A stretch of 64,000 nt of DNA from Clostridia bacterium (GTDB taxonomy: Bacteria; Bacillota; Clostridia; Christensenellales; Borkfalkiaceae), in NCBI GenBank assembly GCA_017463325.1, contig JAFTPK010000002.1:124001-188000 (forward strand), given 5' to 3'. The position numbers and the translations under genes are program-made. Positions 17,515 to 25,661 of the stretch are shown piece after piece; the first letter of the stretch is position 1; each line of letters opens with the position of its first letter. The notes below the pieces were generated by a model. It was not told where the DNA came from. It made no database searches and saw nothing but the letters and a program-made list of their open reading frames with translations.

Positions 17515-17696
17515 CCGCTCGGCAATTATCAATTGCCGACTTTGCCGTTGAGTATGGGATATTTGAGGTTTTGTAAGGCAAAGCGTTTTGCTCTCGCAAA
17601 ACGGCTCCACCCTCAAATCCTCTTCTAAATTAAAGTATAAACAAAAAACACACCCACGAAAGGTGTGTTTTTTGTTGGCGCAGAGAAGAGGATTTG
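17515..17696. repeat. Tandem 200-bp repeat, copy A (with tRNA-Ser 3' fragment)
   Basis: Nearly identical to copy B exactly 200 bp to the right. In order it holds a palindrome (GGCAATTATCAATTGCC), a large hairpin bounded by ATTTGAGG / CCTCAAAT with an inner GTTTTGC / GCAAAAC stem, the 14-mer TCAAATCCTCTTCT (17613-17626) matching the tRNA-Ser T-arm/acceptor in sense orientation, a terminator-like hairpin (17643-17673), and the inverted tRNA 3' end (17684-17696). No protein is encoded. Confidence 0.85.
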
Positions 17697-17714
17697 CGCC
17701 TTTGGCGGCGCGCC

Positions 17715-17895
17715 CCGCTCGGCAATTATCAATTGCCGACTTTGCCGTTGAGTATGGGATATTTGAGGTTTCGTAAGGCAAAGCGTTTTGCTCTCGCAAA
17801 ACGGCTCCACCCTCAAATCCTCTTCTGAATTAAAGAATAAACAAAAAACACACCCTGAAAGGTGTGTTTTTTGATGGCGCAGAGAAGAGGATTTG
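17715..17895. repeat. Tandem 200-bp repeat, copy B (runs into tRNA-Ser)
   Basis: Same order of elements as copy A with a few substitutions. It differs in that its right end is the real 3' end of the tRNA-Ser gene. The 12-mer AAATCCTCTTCT at 17815-17826 and its inverse inside the tRNA form a perfect inverted pair around the tRNA terminator. Confidence 0.85.
17843..17872 (-). terminator. Intrinsic terminator of tRNA-Ser
   Basis: A 12-bp stem AAAAAACACACC / GGTGTGTTTTTT starts 2 nt after the encoded CCA end on the minus strand. Confidence 0.85.
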
Positions 17896-17964
17896 AACCT
17901 CCGGACGAGTTCCCCCGTCACACGATTTCCAATCGTGCTCCTTAAGCCACTCAGACATCTCTGC
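17875..17964 (-). tRNA. tRNA-Ser(GGA)
   Basis: Reading the minus strand from 17964, a 7-bp acceptor GCAGAGA / TCTCTGC, discriminator G and encoded CCA (17877-17875) are seen. The anticodon loop TTGGAAA between CACGA and TCGTG gives anticodon GGA. A long class-II variable arm (GACGGGGGAACTCGTC) and T-arm GGTTCAAATCC complete the cloverleaf. A TATAAT at 18000-17995 and a small hairpin lie upstream. Confidence 0.95.
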
Positions 17965-18065
17965 ATTTTATAAAGCTCTTTTCCCAAGAGCCTTATTATA
18001 TTACTGTATTTTTATGAAAAAGGCAAGCATTTTTACGCCGTTTCCCGAAAAAACTCGAAAAAATT

Positions 18066-19784
18066 TTATTTTTCGTAACACCCGCACGCCGCACCGCTTT
18101 TTAAAAATCCTGTGTCCTCGCATTTCTTGCAGGCGTATTGCGGCGTTAATTGCCATTCCTCGATCCCCATGCCTTGCAAAATCGTTTTGCGCTCTGTTTG
18201 CATACTCTTTTGTTCATTTATAAGCTTGGGTAAGGTGCTCGGATCGTAAATTTCCGCTTTGGCGAGCGACAGCTCCATTTTGGAAAGCGCTTTCGACAGC
18301 TCTTTAAACCGCGCGTTTTGGTTGGCTTTTGCAAGGAACGCGTCGGCGACGCTTTGCGCTTTTGTACGTCTTTCGGCGTAGAACTTTTCCCTGTCCGTTT
18401 TTGCGTCGGCTGCCGCGACGGCTGCGCTTTGATAAGAGGGTGCCTGTTTTACTCCCGTTTTTACCTCCTTTTGCAGGTCGGAAACGCTACGGTAACCCGC
18501 CTCTTTCCAGTCGGATAGTATCCTATTCATGTACGACGCGGGGGAAGCGGAGGAGGCGGAACGTTTCGCTGCTTCAAGAAGCATCTCTTCGGTAAAGCCC
18601 CAGCTTTTCCACGTGCAGGCAAGTTCTAAATTCGCCTCCGTATTTTTCATGCCGCCGATATGCGCCCGAAACTTTGAAAGAAGCTTTAACGCGCCGTTCT
18701 TTTCTTTGAGGTAGTTTTTCACGTTGACCTCTTCTACAATCCCACTTGTAAGTAGCTTAGAAAGCAGGTCGTCCATAGCTCCGAAATCGCCGCGGTCGGT
18801 CTTTAAGCAATAGAGCGCAACGTCGAGGAGAGCGGCTTCGTTAAAGCCCTGCCCCGTCCATTTTTCCACGTACTCGTCGATATAGGCACCCGAAGAAGCG
18901 ATCTTGACGCCGAGCTTTCTAGCGATACGGAAGGTAAGATTGCTCATTTCGTCGCGTTTGATAAGATAGGCGGCGGCATCTTTCGCCTTAAATTTTTCTT
19001 TCTCCGCGAGCGTTTCAAGGACAGCGGAAAGGGTGTTCAAATTCCCCTTTTTCAAGTGCTTGGCAGCGGCAATGATCGTCGCTTTTTCAAAGCCTGTTTC
19101 CAGCCATTTTGCGTAAAGGACGTAGTCGTCCTCGTCAATTTTTCGCGTAATGGAAAGGGCGAGGAATACGGCGGAAAGCTCTTTTTCGTGTTCATTGTAA
19201 TTGCCGAGTGCGCGCTCTACCTGTTCGTAGGTGGAGTGACCGCTTGCGAGGAATTTTTTTGCCTTGTTAAAGATATAGCTTGCGGAAACCTCCTCTCCTC
19301 TTTTCATAATGCAGTATTCGACGACGAGTAAAAGCGCCATGGGCTGCATATCGTTTTCTTCGAGGAAATTCATATACTTGACGGCGTCGTTGTAGGTGAT
19401 AAATTTTCTCACCTTTTGCATTTTCTTTTGCAATTCCTTGTTGAAATCGGTGTACTTTTCATAGCGTATCTTTTTCGGCTTTCCGCTCACCGAAGCGATA
19501 GGCAAATACTGTACGGAAAGGGGGGATTTGGAAACGATCTCGACAAGATCGTAATCCTGCCAGTACTCAAACGCCGCTACGATCCGCTCCGTATTGACGC
19601 CAAGCACCTCGGCAAAGGAGTCCGCGGTAAAATCCTCGGGGTTTTTCTGACAAAGATAAAGCCCGTAAAGATAGACCTTTACGGCAAAGTCGTTTGCCTC
19701 GGGCAGGTATTTGGTGATAAATTTATTTTCGACGAAGGTGTAGCCTCCGTCCTTAAAATCCTTGGAAAAACTGCAAAACGCCAT
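18066..19784 (-). CDS. DnaD-domain primosome protein with DnaI-like zinc tail
   Basis: A 572-residue cytoplasmic protein. The N-terminal ~130 residues look like a winged-helix domain. A helical repeat region follows, and YMNRILSDWKEAGYRS (about residues 408-423) is the DnaD/DnaB2 domain signature. The last ~110 residues form a coiled segment ending in CKKCEDTGFLKSGAACGC, as in the N-terminal domain of DnaI/DnaC helicase loaders, but there is no AAA+ ATPase behind it. It probably acts with the DnaB helicase (encoded at 27450) in replication start or restart. The same tail occurs in the prophage protein at 36740-37825. Confidence 0.82.
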   Translation of the reverse strand: MAFCSFSKDFKDGGYTFVENKFITKYLPEANDFAVKVYLYGLYLCQKNPEDFTADSFAEVLGVNTERIVAAFEYWQDYDLVEIVSKSPLSVQYLPIASVSGKPKKIRYEKYTDFNKELQKKMQKVRKFITYNDAVKYMNFLEENDMQPMALLLVVEYCIMKRGEEVSASYIFNKAKKFLASGHSTYEQVERALGNYNEHEKELSAVFLALSITRKIDEDDYVLYAKWLETGFEKATIIAAAKHLKKGNLNTLSAVLETLAEKEKFKAKDAAAYLIKRDEMSNLTFRIARKLGVKIASSGAYIDEYVEKWTGQGFNEAALLDVALYCLKTDRGDFGAMDDLLSKLLTSGIVEEVNVKNYLKEKNGALKLLSKFRAHIGGMKNTEANLELACTWKSWGFTEEMLLEAAKRSASSASPASYMNRILSDWKEAGYRSVSDLQKEVKTGVKQAPSYQSAAVAAADAKTDREKFYAERRTKAQSVADAFLAKANQNARFKELSKALSKMELSLAKAEIYDPSTLPKLINEQKSMQTERKTILQGMGIEEWQLTPQYACKKCEDTGFLKSGAACGCYEK

Positions 19785-19875
19785 AAAACCCCTCGCTCCG
19801 CTCTTTTTCCTTTTGTGAAAAAGGAAAGAATTTTGTGTATAAAGCGGAAAAATTTTTTTCTATCTCGTCAAATTC

Positions 19876-19904
19876 TTGCTTTCTTTCGAGAAATAGTGTA
19901 TAAT
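19876..19904 (+). promoter_or_regulatory. Promoter of the hydrolase-LepB-DegV-PFL operon
   Basis: TTGCTT (19876-19881), 17-bp spacer, TATAAT (19899-19904), about 100 nt before the first gene. Confidence 0.7.
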
Positions 19905-20011
19905 AAAATCGTATCGTTAAAATCATTATATCCGTTTTTGAAAGGAATTGCAAGGCATTTCGACGGAGTTTTTCAAAAAAAGGAAAAGAAACTTTTAAAA
20001 GACGAGGGAAC

Positions 20012-21745
20012 ATGGCAAAAAAGACCGAACCGCAAAAAGAGAAAATTTTAAGCGCCGTATCGCTTTGGAAGAAATTTGATACGACGCTGCCTCTTAACGT
20101 CTTACAAGTGGATGAAATTTCGGAAAGCGGCGCAAAAGCAGCCTACGCTGCGGTGGAATTCGACGCAAGGGAAACGGAGGACGGCAGAGTCCGCGTCCGC
20201 GCTCTTTTCGCGCGCCCTGCGGGAGAGGGAAAAGTGCCTGCCGTGCTTCTTCTTTGCGACGCGGAAAAAACGCCCGATCGGGAGCTGGTGGACTATTTCG
20301 TAGCCAAAGGCTACGCCGTGCTCGCACCCGACTATTCGGGAAAAAAAGAGAATTGCGACGATTCTTTCGTCACCGTGTATCCGCCCTCCCTTTCTTACGC
20401 CGATTATAAGAGTGCAAGAGGGCTTTACCGTTTTGAAAAAGAGGACACGGCGGAGAAATCGTGTTGGTTTGAATGGACGTATACGGCGCTGTATTCCTTG
20501 GAATACCTCTCCTCTCGCGCGGATATCTCGGGCGTGGGGGTCGTCGGCGTGCGCCTTGGCGGCGAAGTGGCTTGGAAGACTATGCTCTCCCCTAAGGTGA
20601 AATGCGGCGTGACCGTCAATGCGGCGGGTTGGCTGTTCGACGGGGGCGAGGAGGAAAATAAGGGGGCTGACCCTGCGTTCAAGGACGGGCGGCACCGTTA
20701 TATTGCGGGAATCGAATCGCAATCGTACGCGCCGTTTATCAAGTGTCCCGTGCTTATGCTTTGCGCCTGTAACGATTACCGTTTCGACTACGACAAAGCG
20801 TACGACACGTACGCTCGGATCGGCGGGGAGGACGAGATCCTTTCGGCAATCACTTATTCTTCGGATAGCGGCTCGTGTATCGGCCCCGACGGCCTTCGCG
20901 ATTTGGAGCTTTTCTTAGAGCGTTGCTTAAAAGGCAGGGCGATCTATATTCCGTCTGCGCTCTCCGTTGCGGTCAAGGAGGAGGGGGATTCCCTTTTGGT
21001 GACGGCGACGGGCGACGAAGAGGGGCTAATCGAAGAGATGGGGGTGTTTTACGCGGAAGCGGGAGAAAATACCCGTTCGGCGTTCCGCGAATGGCTGTGC
21101 GTGCATAAGGACAGGGCGGTGAAAAACTTCACGACGAGCTGTACAATTACTCCTTTTTCGGGGGCGCAATACGCGCACGTTTACGCTTATGCCAAGTATA
21201 TCAACGGTTTTTACACCGTTTCCAAAATCGCCTCCAAGGGGTTGGCTATCAAAGGTCGCGGCGAGGAAAAGACCCGCGTTATTTTCTCGGGGGAAGCACT
21301 TGATACGTTCAGCGTAGCCGACCACGAGGAGTATTCGGTGGGCGGGGTATTTTTGGATAAAGAGGCGGTGCCTGCGTTAAAAGCGGGGTACGGCGGGATC
21401 CTCGGCGCGTACTCGCTCGGCGGGATTAAAACGTATAAGATCAGCTCGCCCCGTTACGTAGCGGACGCGGAGGCAAAGCTCAAATTCGACGCGTACTCGG
21501 TACGGTCGGATAAGCTTCGAGTTTCCGTAGACATCACGGGGGAAGAGGGATATGCCGAACGGTATAGCTGTATTCTCAACGTGAAGGGCGGTGGAAAATG
21601 GAAACGCACCGTTTTGAATGCGAGCGACTTTAAAAACGAACGCCTTGGGAAGCCGCTCAAAAGCTTTGCACTCGGTAGCGCGCTGGTATTCGACGGCGTA
21701 GACGAAGAGAACGAGCTGCTTGTCACCAACGTGCTCTGGCTATAA
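20012..21745 (+). CDS. Alpha/beta-hydrolase-like protein lacking the Ser nucleophile
   Basis: A 577-residue cytoplasmic protein. Residues about 45-315 look like a dienelactone-hydrolase/acyl-peptidase fold (VPAVLLLCDAEKTPDREL, FVAKGYAVLAPDYSGK, CPVLMLCACNDYRFDYDKA). At the nucleophile elbow the sequence is GVVGVRLGGEVAW, with Arg where Ser or Cys is expected. The second half (320-577) is beta-rich and unrecognised. It may be a pseudo-enzyme or binding protein. It is the first gene of an operon whose next gene, lepB, begins 9 nt later. Confidence 0.65.
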   Translation: MAKKTEPQKEKILSAVSLWKKFDTTLPLNVLQVDEISESGAKAAYAAVEFDARETEDGRVRVRALFARPAGEGKVPAVLLLCDAEKTPDRELVDYFVAKGYAVLAPDYSGKKENCDDSFVTVYPPSLSYADYKSARGLYRFEKEDTAEKSCWFEWTYTALYSLEYLSSRADISGVGVVGVRLGGEVAWKTMLSPKVKCGVTVNAAGWLFDGGEEENKGADPAFKDGRHRYIAGIESQSYAPFIKCPVLMLCACNDYRFDYDKAYDTYARIGGEDEILSAITYSSDSGSCIGPDGLRDLELFLERCLKGRAIYIPSALSVAVKEEGDSLLVTATGDEEGLIEEMGVFYAEAGENTRSAFREWLCVHKDRAVKNFTTSCTITPFSGAQYAHVYAYAKYINGFYTVSKIASKGLAIKGRGEEKTRVIFSGEALDTFSVADHEEYSVGGVFLDKEAVPALKAGYGGILGAYSLGGIKTYKISSPRYVADAEAKLKFDAYSVRSDKLRVSVDITGEEGYAERYSCILNVKGGGKWKRTVLNASDFKNERLGKPLKSFALGSALVFDGVDEENELLVTNVLWL

Positions 21746-21754
21746 GGAGCGGAT

Positions 21755-22435
21755 ATGAAAGAGAGAAAATTACAAGACGGCGAGCTGTATGAAAGCCGTT
21801 TTCAATGGAAAGAGAAACGCAGCAATAACCGTTTTATGCTCTTTCTCGTGTTGCTGCTTTCGGCGATAGTCGCGTTTACAAGCTGGTTTCACGTAAATTT
21901 CAGCGGGGTGCAGGTCAGCGGTCCGTCTATGATGAAAACGCTAAAAGACGGGGAATATTTGCTGATGCGTTCGGTTTACGGCGGCGAGGGCTTTACCTAC
22001 GGCGACGTCGTAGTAGTGAGCGTAGAGCATTACCCCGAGGTGCAGGAGGAGAATAAGCATAAGCCCGAGGGCGAGGAAACGAAATTTCTCATCAAGCGAG
22101 TGATCGCTATGGCGGGAGATAAGGTCAAATTCGAGAACGGGGAAATGTATCTTTGGAAAGACTATCAAAGCGGCGGCGGGTATGAAAAGCTGAACGAGCC
22201 GTACGCGTATTATGCGAGCAGGAACAAGTATAAATGCTCGGAATATACGGTGGGCGAGGGGGAGGTATTCTTTCTCGGCGACAATCGGAATTACAGTAAG
22301 GACAGCCGTTATCTTGACGGGAATTCTCATCTGGCTAAGCTGTATCAAGCAACGGATATTTGCGGGGTCGTGCCTGAATGGGCGATCCGCTATCAAACCC
22401 CTCTCGAATGGATTTTTTTCTTCGGGAGAAATTAA
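21755..22435 (+). CDS. lepB: Signal peptidase I
   Basis: A 226-residue membrane-anchored serine protease that removes signal peptides. One N-terminal membrane helix (about residues 26-45) is followed by GPSMMKTL with the nucleophile Ser, FLIKRVIAMAGD with the general-base Lys, and the box E sequence GDNRNYSKDSR. AAGGAG precedes the ATG. Confidence 0.93.
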   Translation: MKERKLQDGELYESRFQWKEKRSNNRFMLFLVLLLSAIVAFTSWFHVNFSGVQVSGPSMMKTLKDGEYLLMRSVYGGEGFTYGDVVVVSVEHYPEVQEENKHKPEGEETKFLIKRVIAMAGDKVKFENGEMYLWKDYQSGGGYEKLNEPYAYYASRNKYKCSEYTVGEGEVFFLGDNRNYSKDSRYLDGNSHLAKLYQATDICGVVPEWAIRYQTPLEWIFFFGRN

Positions 22436-22468
22436 CGAAAAATCAATGCATAAGGAGAACTTACTATT

Positions 22469-23311
22469 ATGGCGATTAGAATTACTTCGGACAGCACCTG
22501 TGATCTTGGTGAATTGACGGCGAAAAGAAATATCGGCGTGATGCCGCTCAAAGTCAATTTGGACACGGATACCTATCTTGACGGCGTGGACATCACGCCC
22601 GCGGACATTTTTACGTTCGTGGAAAAGACGAAAATGCTTCCGAAAACGAGTGCGCCGAGCATCACCGACTACGAAGAATTTTTTGCAAAAGAGCTGGTTG
22701 GCTACGACGAGCTTATTCATTTTAATATTTCCTCTAAAAGCTCCGTTTCGCATACGGTGGCTTGTCAAGCGGCGGAGAGCTTTGGCGGGAGGGTGCGTGT
22801 AATCGACAGCATGAACCTTTCGTCGGGGCAGGGGCTGGTCGTCCTCAAAGCGGCCGATCTTCGCGACGCGGGCAAAACGGCAGACGAAATTGAGGAGGCG
22901 GTGAAAGTGATCCGTACGAAAGTAAATACCTCGTTTATTCCCGATCGGCTCGACTATTTGTATAAAGGCGGCAGATGCTCGCGTATGGAAATGTACGGGG
23001 CAAACCTTTTGAAGATCCACCCTATGATCGACATGGTGGACGGCGCGCTCACGGTCAAGAAAAAATACCGTGGGAAGATGGGCTTGATCATCAAGCAATA
23101 CATTGAGGAATTGCAGGCCTCCTATCCCTCTTACGATAAGACCCGTTGCTTTGTTACGCACTCGACGGCAGACAGAGAGCTTGTAGACGCGGCGATTGCA
23201 AAGGTAAAGGAGCTGTTTGATTTCGAGGTGGTGGAAGAAACGGTAGCAGGCTCGGTAATCACGGGGCATTGCGGACGTAATACGCTCGGCGTGCTTTTTA
23301 TTCACGACTGA
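22469..23311 (+). CDS. DegV-family fatty-acid-binding protein
   Basis: A 280-residue cytoplasmic protein with the DegV features ITSDSTCDL at the start, PKTSAPSITDYEEFF, ISSKSSVSHTVACQAAE and LYKGGRCSRMEMYG. DegV (FakB-like) proteins carry a fatty acid to the FakA kinase for phospholipid synthesis. AAGGAGAA is upstream. No fakA is in the window. Confidence 0.92.
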   Translation: MAIRITSDSTCDLGELTAKRNIGVMPLKVNLDTDTYLDGVDITPADIFTFVEKTKMLPKTSAPSITDYEEFFAKELVGYDELIHFNISSKSSVSHTVACQAAESFGGRVRVIDSMNLSSGQGLVVLKAADLRDAGKTADEIEEAVKVIRTKVNTSFIPDRLDYLYKGGRCSRMEMYGANLLKIHPMIDMVDGALTVKKKYRGKMGLIIKQYIEELQASYPSYDKTRCFVTHSTADRELVDAAIAKVKELFDFEVVEETVAGSVITGHCGRNTLGVLFIHD

Positions 23312-23332
23312 GCGGCGGGGAGAAAATAAGTA

Positions 23333-23929
23333 ATGGAAACGATTTATCGCGACGAAGACTTGCTCTCGGTGAATAAGCAGCGCGGGCGAATTTTGACGGT
23401 ATTTTTTTCCGTCACGGCGGCGTATTTGATTTTTTGCGTGGCGTGGGTGATCTATTTTTCCACGTTGCCTTACGAGGATCCGCGCCAGACCCTGCCCCGC
23501 GTGCTTGTATACGCGGTGACGGCGTTGTATATAGCCTTTTCGTTTTTGTTTATGGGGATTAAATTTCACCGTGTGAATAAATACCATAAATTTCTTTATT
23601 ACGTTTCGGAAGGGCTGAAATACGAGGAAACCAACTATTTCGTATGCTTTGCGAAAAAGGATTTGCAAAAGGATTTCGTGGACGTTATTTCCTGCGTATT
23701 CAAGACGTGGAATAAAAAGAAATGCGAATGGATGGAGAGAGAGGTCTATTTTGACGTAGAAAAAGAATGGCCCGATTTAGAGCATGGCGATCGGGTGCGT
23801 TATATTGTTCAAAGTAATTTTTTAATTCAATACGAAGTGCTTGAAAGAGGGGCGTTAAAGGATGAGGACGCGTTTCCGCCGGAAATTTCTTCGACGGGAG
23901 CAAGCAAAGACACGAAGGAGAACGATTAA
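23333..23929 (+). CDS. Two-helix membrane protein of unknown function
   Basis: A 198-residue protein with two membrane segments (about residues 20-42 and 58-78) and a C-terminal cytoplasmic part of about 115 residues with several aromatic and Cys residues (YFVCFAKKDL, DVISCVF). I recognise no family. It sits between degV and the ACT gene; its stop overlaps the ACT start. Confidence 0.75.
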   Translation: METIYRDEDLLSVNKQRGRILTVFFSVTAAYLIFCVAWVIYFSTLPYEDPRQTLPRVLVYAVTALYIAFSFLFMGIKFHRVNKYHKFLYYVSEGLKYEETNYFVCFAKKDLQKDFVDVISCVFKTWNKKKCEWMEREVYFDVEKEWPDLEHGDRVRYIVQSNFLIQYEVLERGALKDEDAFPPEISSTGASKDTKEND

Positions 23930-24198
23930 TGAAAGCAGTAGTAACGGTAACGGGCAAGGACAGACAGGGAATTATCGCGAAGGTAAGCTCTTTCCTTTGG
24001 GAGAGAGGGGCGAATATCGAGGACATTTCCCAAACGGTGTTGGGCGAATATTTCGCAATGATTATGATCGCCAACGTTTCTCAGATCAAAATGGAGCTTG
24101 CGGCACTCGCCAAAGAATGTGCGGAGCTTGGCAAGCAGATCGGCATGAGCATTTATCTTCAACACGAAGATATTTTCAACGCAATGCACAATATTTAA
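23929..24198 (+). CDS. ACT-domain protein (UPF0237 type)
   Basis: An 89-residue single ACT domain (AVVTVTGKDRQGIIAKVSSF, with the ligand-binding D-R-x-G turn). Such proteins bind small ligands, often amino acids. Its start overlaps the previous stop (TAATG), and the PFL-family gene follows 9 nt later; the ACT + PFL (DUF711/UPF0210) pair is widely conserved, suggesting a sensor-enzyme couple. Confidence 0.92.
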   Translation: MKAVVTVTGKDRQGIIAKVSSFLWERGANIEDISQTVLGEYFAMIMIANVSQIKMELAALAKECAELGKQIGMSIYLQHEDIFNAMHNI

Positions 24199-24207
24199 GG
24201 TGACGCC

Positions 24208-25563
24208 ATGTTTACGAATTCCGACGTTTTAGAAACTATTCGTATGGTGGAAAAGGAGCACCTCGACATTCGTACGATTACTATGGGGCTTTCCCTGCTC
24301 ACCTGTATTCGCGACAGCGCGGAGGAAACGGCGCGAAAGGTGTACGACCTCGTTTGCAGTAAAGCGGAAAATATCGTTAAAACGGCTGAAAGCTTATCGG
24401 GCGAATACGGGATCCCGATTGTCAATAAACGGGTATCTGTTACCCCCGTTAGCTTGATCACGGCGGCGTTCCCTGAAAAAGCCCCCCTCGTTGCCAAAGC
24501 GCTTGACGATGCGGCGGAAACGCTGGGAATTGACTTCCTCGGCGGCTATTCCGCGCTCGTGCACAAAGCGACGGCGGGGTATGAAAAGACCTTTATTGAA
24601 ACTATTCCCGAGGTACTTGCCTCCACCAAGCGTCTTTGCGCCTCCGTCAACGTGGGGTCGAGCAAGACGGGTATCAATATGGAGGCGGTGCGTTTACTGG
24701 GCGAGATCTTTAAACGCGCGGCATATCTTACTAAGGACGCGGACGGGATCGGCGCGGCTAAGCTGGTTGCGTTCTGTAACGCGGTGGAGGACAACCCGTT
24801 CATGGCGGGCGCGTTTCACGGCGTAGGGGAAGCGGACGTCGTCGTCAACGTCGGTGTTTCCGGCCCCGGGGTCGTCAAAAAAGCGCTTGAAAAAATCCCT
24901 GACGCCGACCTTACGGAAGCGGCGGAAATGATCAAACGCACGGCGTTTAAAATTACGCGTGCAGGGCAGCTTGTGGCGAGAGAGGCGGCAAAACGCTTGA
25001 ACGCTCAGTTCGGGATCGTCGATCTTTCGCTTGCGCCCACGCCCGCGGTGGGCGATTCGGTGGCGCAGATTCTTGAAGAGCTTGGCGTTGGTAGAGTGGG
25101 CGGCCACGGTACGACGGCGGCGCTTGCTATGCTCAACGACGCGGTGAAGAAAGGGGGCGTCATGGCATCTTCGCGAGTGGGCGGCCTTTCGGGCGCGTTC
25201 ATTCCCGTTTCCGAGGATATCGGCATGATCGAAGCGGCGCAAAAAGGGGAGATTACTTTGGATAAGCTGGAAGCCATGACCTGCGTTTGCAGCGTCGGGC
25301 TGGACATGATCGCGATTCCCGGCGATACGCCGGCTACGACGATCGCGGCTATGATCGCAGACGAAGCGGCGATCGGCATGATCAACAATAAAACGACGGC
25401 GGTGCGTATTATTCCCGCACCTAACAAAACGGTGGGGGACGAGGTAAACTTTGGCGGGCTGTTGGGACGCGCGCCTATCCTGCCCGTGCACGGTGCGGAC
25501 TGTTCCCGTTTGATCGGACGGGGAGGCAATATTCCCGCGCCTATTCATAGCTTTAAGAATTAG
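24208..25563 (+). CDS. PFL-family protein (DUF711/UPF0210)
   Basis: A 451-residue cytoplasmic protein of the DUF711 family, related in fold to pyruvate formate-lyase but without a demonstrated reaction. Recognisable parts are [44 protein letters not shown] and the C-terminal [20 protein letters not shown] lies before the ATG. It is the last gene of the operon; the next ~100 nt hold no clear hairpin terminator. Confidence 0.92.
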   Translation: MFTNSDVLETIRMVEKEHLDIRTITMGLSLLTCIRDSAEETARKVYDLVCSKAENIVKTAESLSGEYGIPIVNKRVSVTPVSLITAAFPEKAPLVAKALDDAAETLGIDFLGGYSALVHKATAGYEKTFIETIPEVLASTKRLCASVNVGSSKTGINMEAVRLLGEIFKRAAYLTKDADGIGAAKLVAFCNAVEDNPFMAGAFHGVGEADVVVNVGVSGPGVVKKALEKIPDADLTEAAEMIKRTAFKITRAGQLVAREAAKRLNAQFGIVDLSLAPTPAVGDSVAQILEELGVGRVGGHGTTAALAMLNDAVKKGGVMASSRVGGLSGAFIPVSEDIGMIEAAQKGEITLDKLEAMTCVCSVGLDMIAIPGDTPATTIAAMIADEAAIGMINNKTTAVRIIPAPNKTVGDEVNFGGLLGRAPILPVHGADCSRLIGRGGNIPAPIHSFKN

Positions 25564-25661
25564 GCTCTGTTATAACCTTCGTCAAATCGCAAAAATAGAG
25601 AGTATTTGCTAATCAGTCATTTGTTATGACGCAGCCAAAAACTAAAAAAAGGAAAGGAATT

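Noticed and set aside
17681-17700. Possible second tRNA-Ser in repeat copy A
   Set aside because: Only about 20 nt of the 3' end is present; no anticodon or D-arm.
21941-23668. 575-codon open frame on the minus strand
   Set aside because: It lies opposite lepB, degV and the following gene, which have clear motifs and ribosome sites. The translation is Arg/His-rich and without domains, as expected for a shadow of coding DNA.
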